A stretch of DNA of 34,338 nt from an uncultured Cycloclasticus sp. (GTDB taxonomy: Bacteria > Pseudomonadota > Gammaproteobacteria > Methylococcales > Cycloclasticaceae), in assembly GCA_913060865.1 (NCBI GenBank), contig CAJXTU010000015.1, positions 1 to 34,338 on the forward strand, given 5' to 3'. A program made the position numbers and the translations under genes. The notes under the pieces are model-generated. The model did no database searches and had not been told where the DNA came from. It was given only the letters and a program-made list of their open reading frames with translations. Position 1 is the first letter of the stretch. Each line of letters begins with the position of its first letter. This document shows positions 33,824-34,338 of this stretch, in pieces.

Positions 33824-34338
33824 ATGAGTTCGGCTTTATTAAACAATCGGTATGAAGTTTTAGATTTACTGTCTGAATCACTGTATAGCACGGTTATATC
33901 TCTTCCTCATGGGGGGCTGATAGAACGCGTCAGCGGCATTTTACAATGGCGAAATGCGTTACTTGACGGTGAACTACCTGATCATGAACAACTTAATTGG
34001 CCCGATCAGCAGATAAAAATCACTTTATTAAAGCGTCTTGAATCACTCAATATTGCCCGATATTGCAGGCAACAAGAAGAGTTAACAGACTTAATTCTTA
34101 TTGATATATGTGAGGGAATTTCAACGGCTGAGGAATATTTTAAAATTAAGCCGGATGGTTTTGTAGACAAGCTAGCTCAACAACAAAATAAACGTGAACG
34201 AGAGTCTGAGTTTAAAGACGAAGCAGGTATTAGTAACGACGGTGGACAACAGCAACGACAGGAACAGGAACAGTCCGAAACAACCGAAACATCCGAAACA
34301 TCCGAAACATCCGAAACATCCGAAACATCCGAAACATC
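33824..34338 (+). CDS. Partial ViaA-like partner of RavA, Ser-Glu-Thr repeats
   Basis: At least 171 codons, open to the window end. It begins MSSALLNNRYEVLDLLSES 22 bases after ravA. The visible part is a helical N-terminal region (about 1-120), then a charged Gln/Glu-rich stretch, then repeated Ser-Glu-Thr from a 9-base tandem repeat. No VWA motif (DxSxS) is visible because the frame is cut, so the ViaA assignment rests on position behind ravA and the helical start. I do not recognise close similarity to E. coli ViaA in this part. Confidence 0.6.
   Translation, partial: MSSALLNNRYEVLDLLSESLYSTVISLPHGGLIERVSGILQWRNALLDGELPDHEQLNWPDQQIKITLLKRLESLNIARYCRQQEELTDLILIDICEGISTAEEYFKIKPDGFVDKLAQQQNKRERESEFKDEAGISNDGGQQQRQEQEQSETTETSETSETSETSETSET
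34274..34338 (+). repeat. 9-base tandem repeat encoding (Ser-Glu-Thr)n
   Basis: The unit TCCGAAACA is repeated at least seven times from 34274 (second unit starts with A instead of T, giving Thr-Glu-Thr) and continues to the window end. Units are nearly identical at DNA level, suggesting recent expansion. As the unit is a multiple of three, copy-number change would lengthen or shorten the linker without breaking the frame. Confidence 0.95.

Noticed and set aside
34274-34338. Short direct repeats at the window end as a CRISPR array
   Set aside because: Units are 9 bases, back to back without spacers, and in frame within a coding region.

Overview
The window looks like the chromosome of a marine-type gammaproteobacterium with moderate to low GC. 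The evidence is a RavA/ViaA-type pair, a NirBD assimilatory nitrite reductase, VPLPA-CTERM surface proteins, a dTDP-rhamnose operon, and an aromatic ring-hydroxylation/meta-cleavage module. An aromatic degrader of the Cycloclasticus kind would fit, but this is inference and no phylogenetic marker is present.

Layout. (1) 1-2508: the start of a minus-strand gene cut by the window edge, a VPLPA-CTERM exported protein (minus), and an RNA-type metallo-beta-lactamase/beta-CASP protein (plus). (2) 2522-7232: two copies of a palindromic intergenic repeat, galE (minus), and a divergent complete rfbACBD-type set in the order rfbA-rfbC-rfbD-rfbB for dTDP-L-rhamnose. (3) 7233-8299: about 1 kb without a convincing gene, holding a strong sigma-54 promoter and a paired NtrC-like enhancer for the next operon. 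(4) 8300-11375: cynS (cyanase), an FNT-family anion channel, a terminator, and a PP2C phosphatase/Ser-Thr kinase/TM-tail fusion. (5) 11659-15717: a 1352-aa CHASE-PASx4-GGDEF-EAL sensor with a C-terminal CZB-like domain. (6) 16012-20723: NnrU-like membrane protein and ring-hydroxylating dioxygenase beta and alpha subunits (minus), divergent from a meta-cleavage hydrolase and an extradiol dioxygenase (plus). (7) 20821-34338: a second PP2C/kinase fusion and a NarK-type nitrate transporter (minus), divergent from nirB-nirD-phzF-like-nasA-(DmsB/DmsC fusion)-ravA-(viaA-like, cut by the window end).

How it works together. Regions 4 and 7 form a nitrogen-acquisition regulon: cyanate is converted to ammonia by CynS, and nitrate enters by NarK, is reduced by NasA and then by NirBD to ammonium. 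Both loci carry -24/-12 (sigma-54) promoters, and both carry NtrC-like sites spaced exactly 32 bp. The narK-nirB intergenic region has two divergent sigma-54 promoters sharing one central enhancer pair. Each locus also carries its own copy of a membrane-anchored PP2C-kinase fusion beside an anion transporter, suggesting phosphorylation control of transport or assimilation.

The nitrate reductase itself is unusual. NasA lacks a Tat signal and the C-terminal [2Fe-2S] domain, and is followed by a single polypeptide fusing a four-cluster ferredoxin (DmsB-like) to a membrane quinol-oxidising anchor (DmsC-like). This implies a quinol-linked assimilatory nitrate reductase, possibly matured or remodelled by the RavA/VWA pair encoded in the same operon. 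The aromatic module lies between the two nitrogen loci and lacks a cis-diol dehydrogenase and electron-transfer partners.
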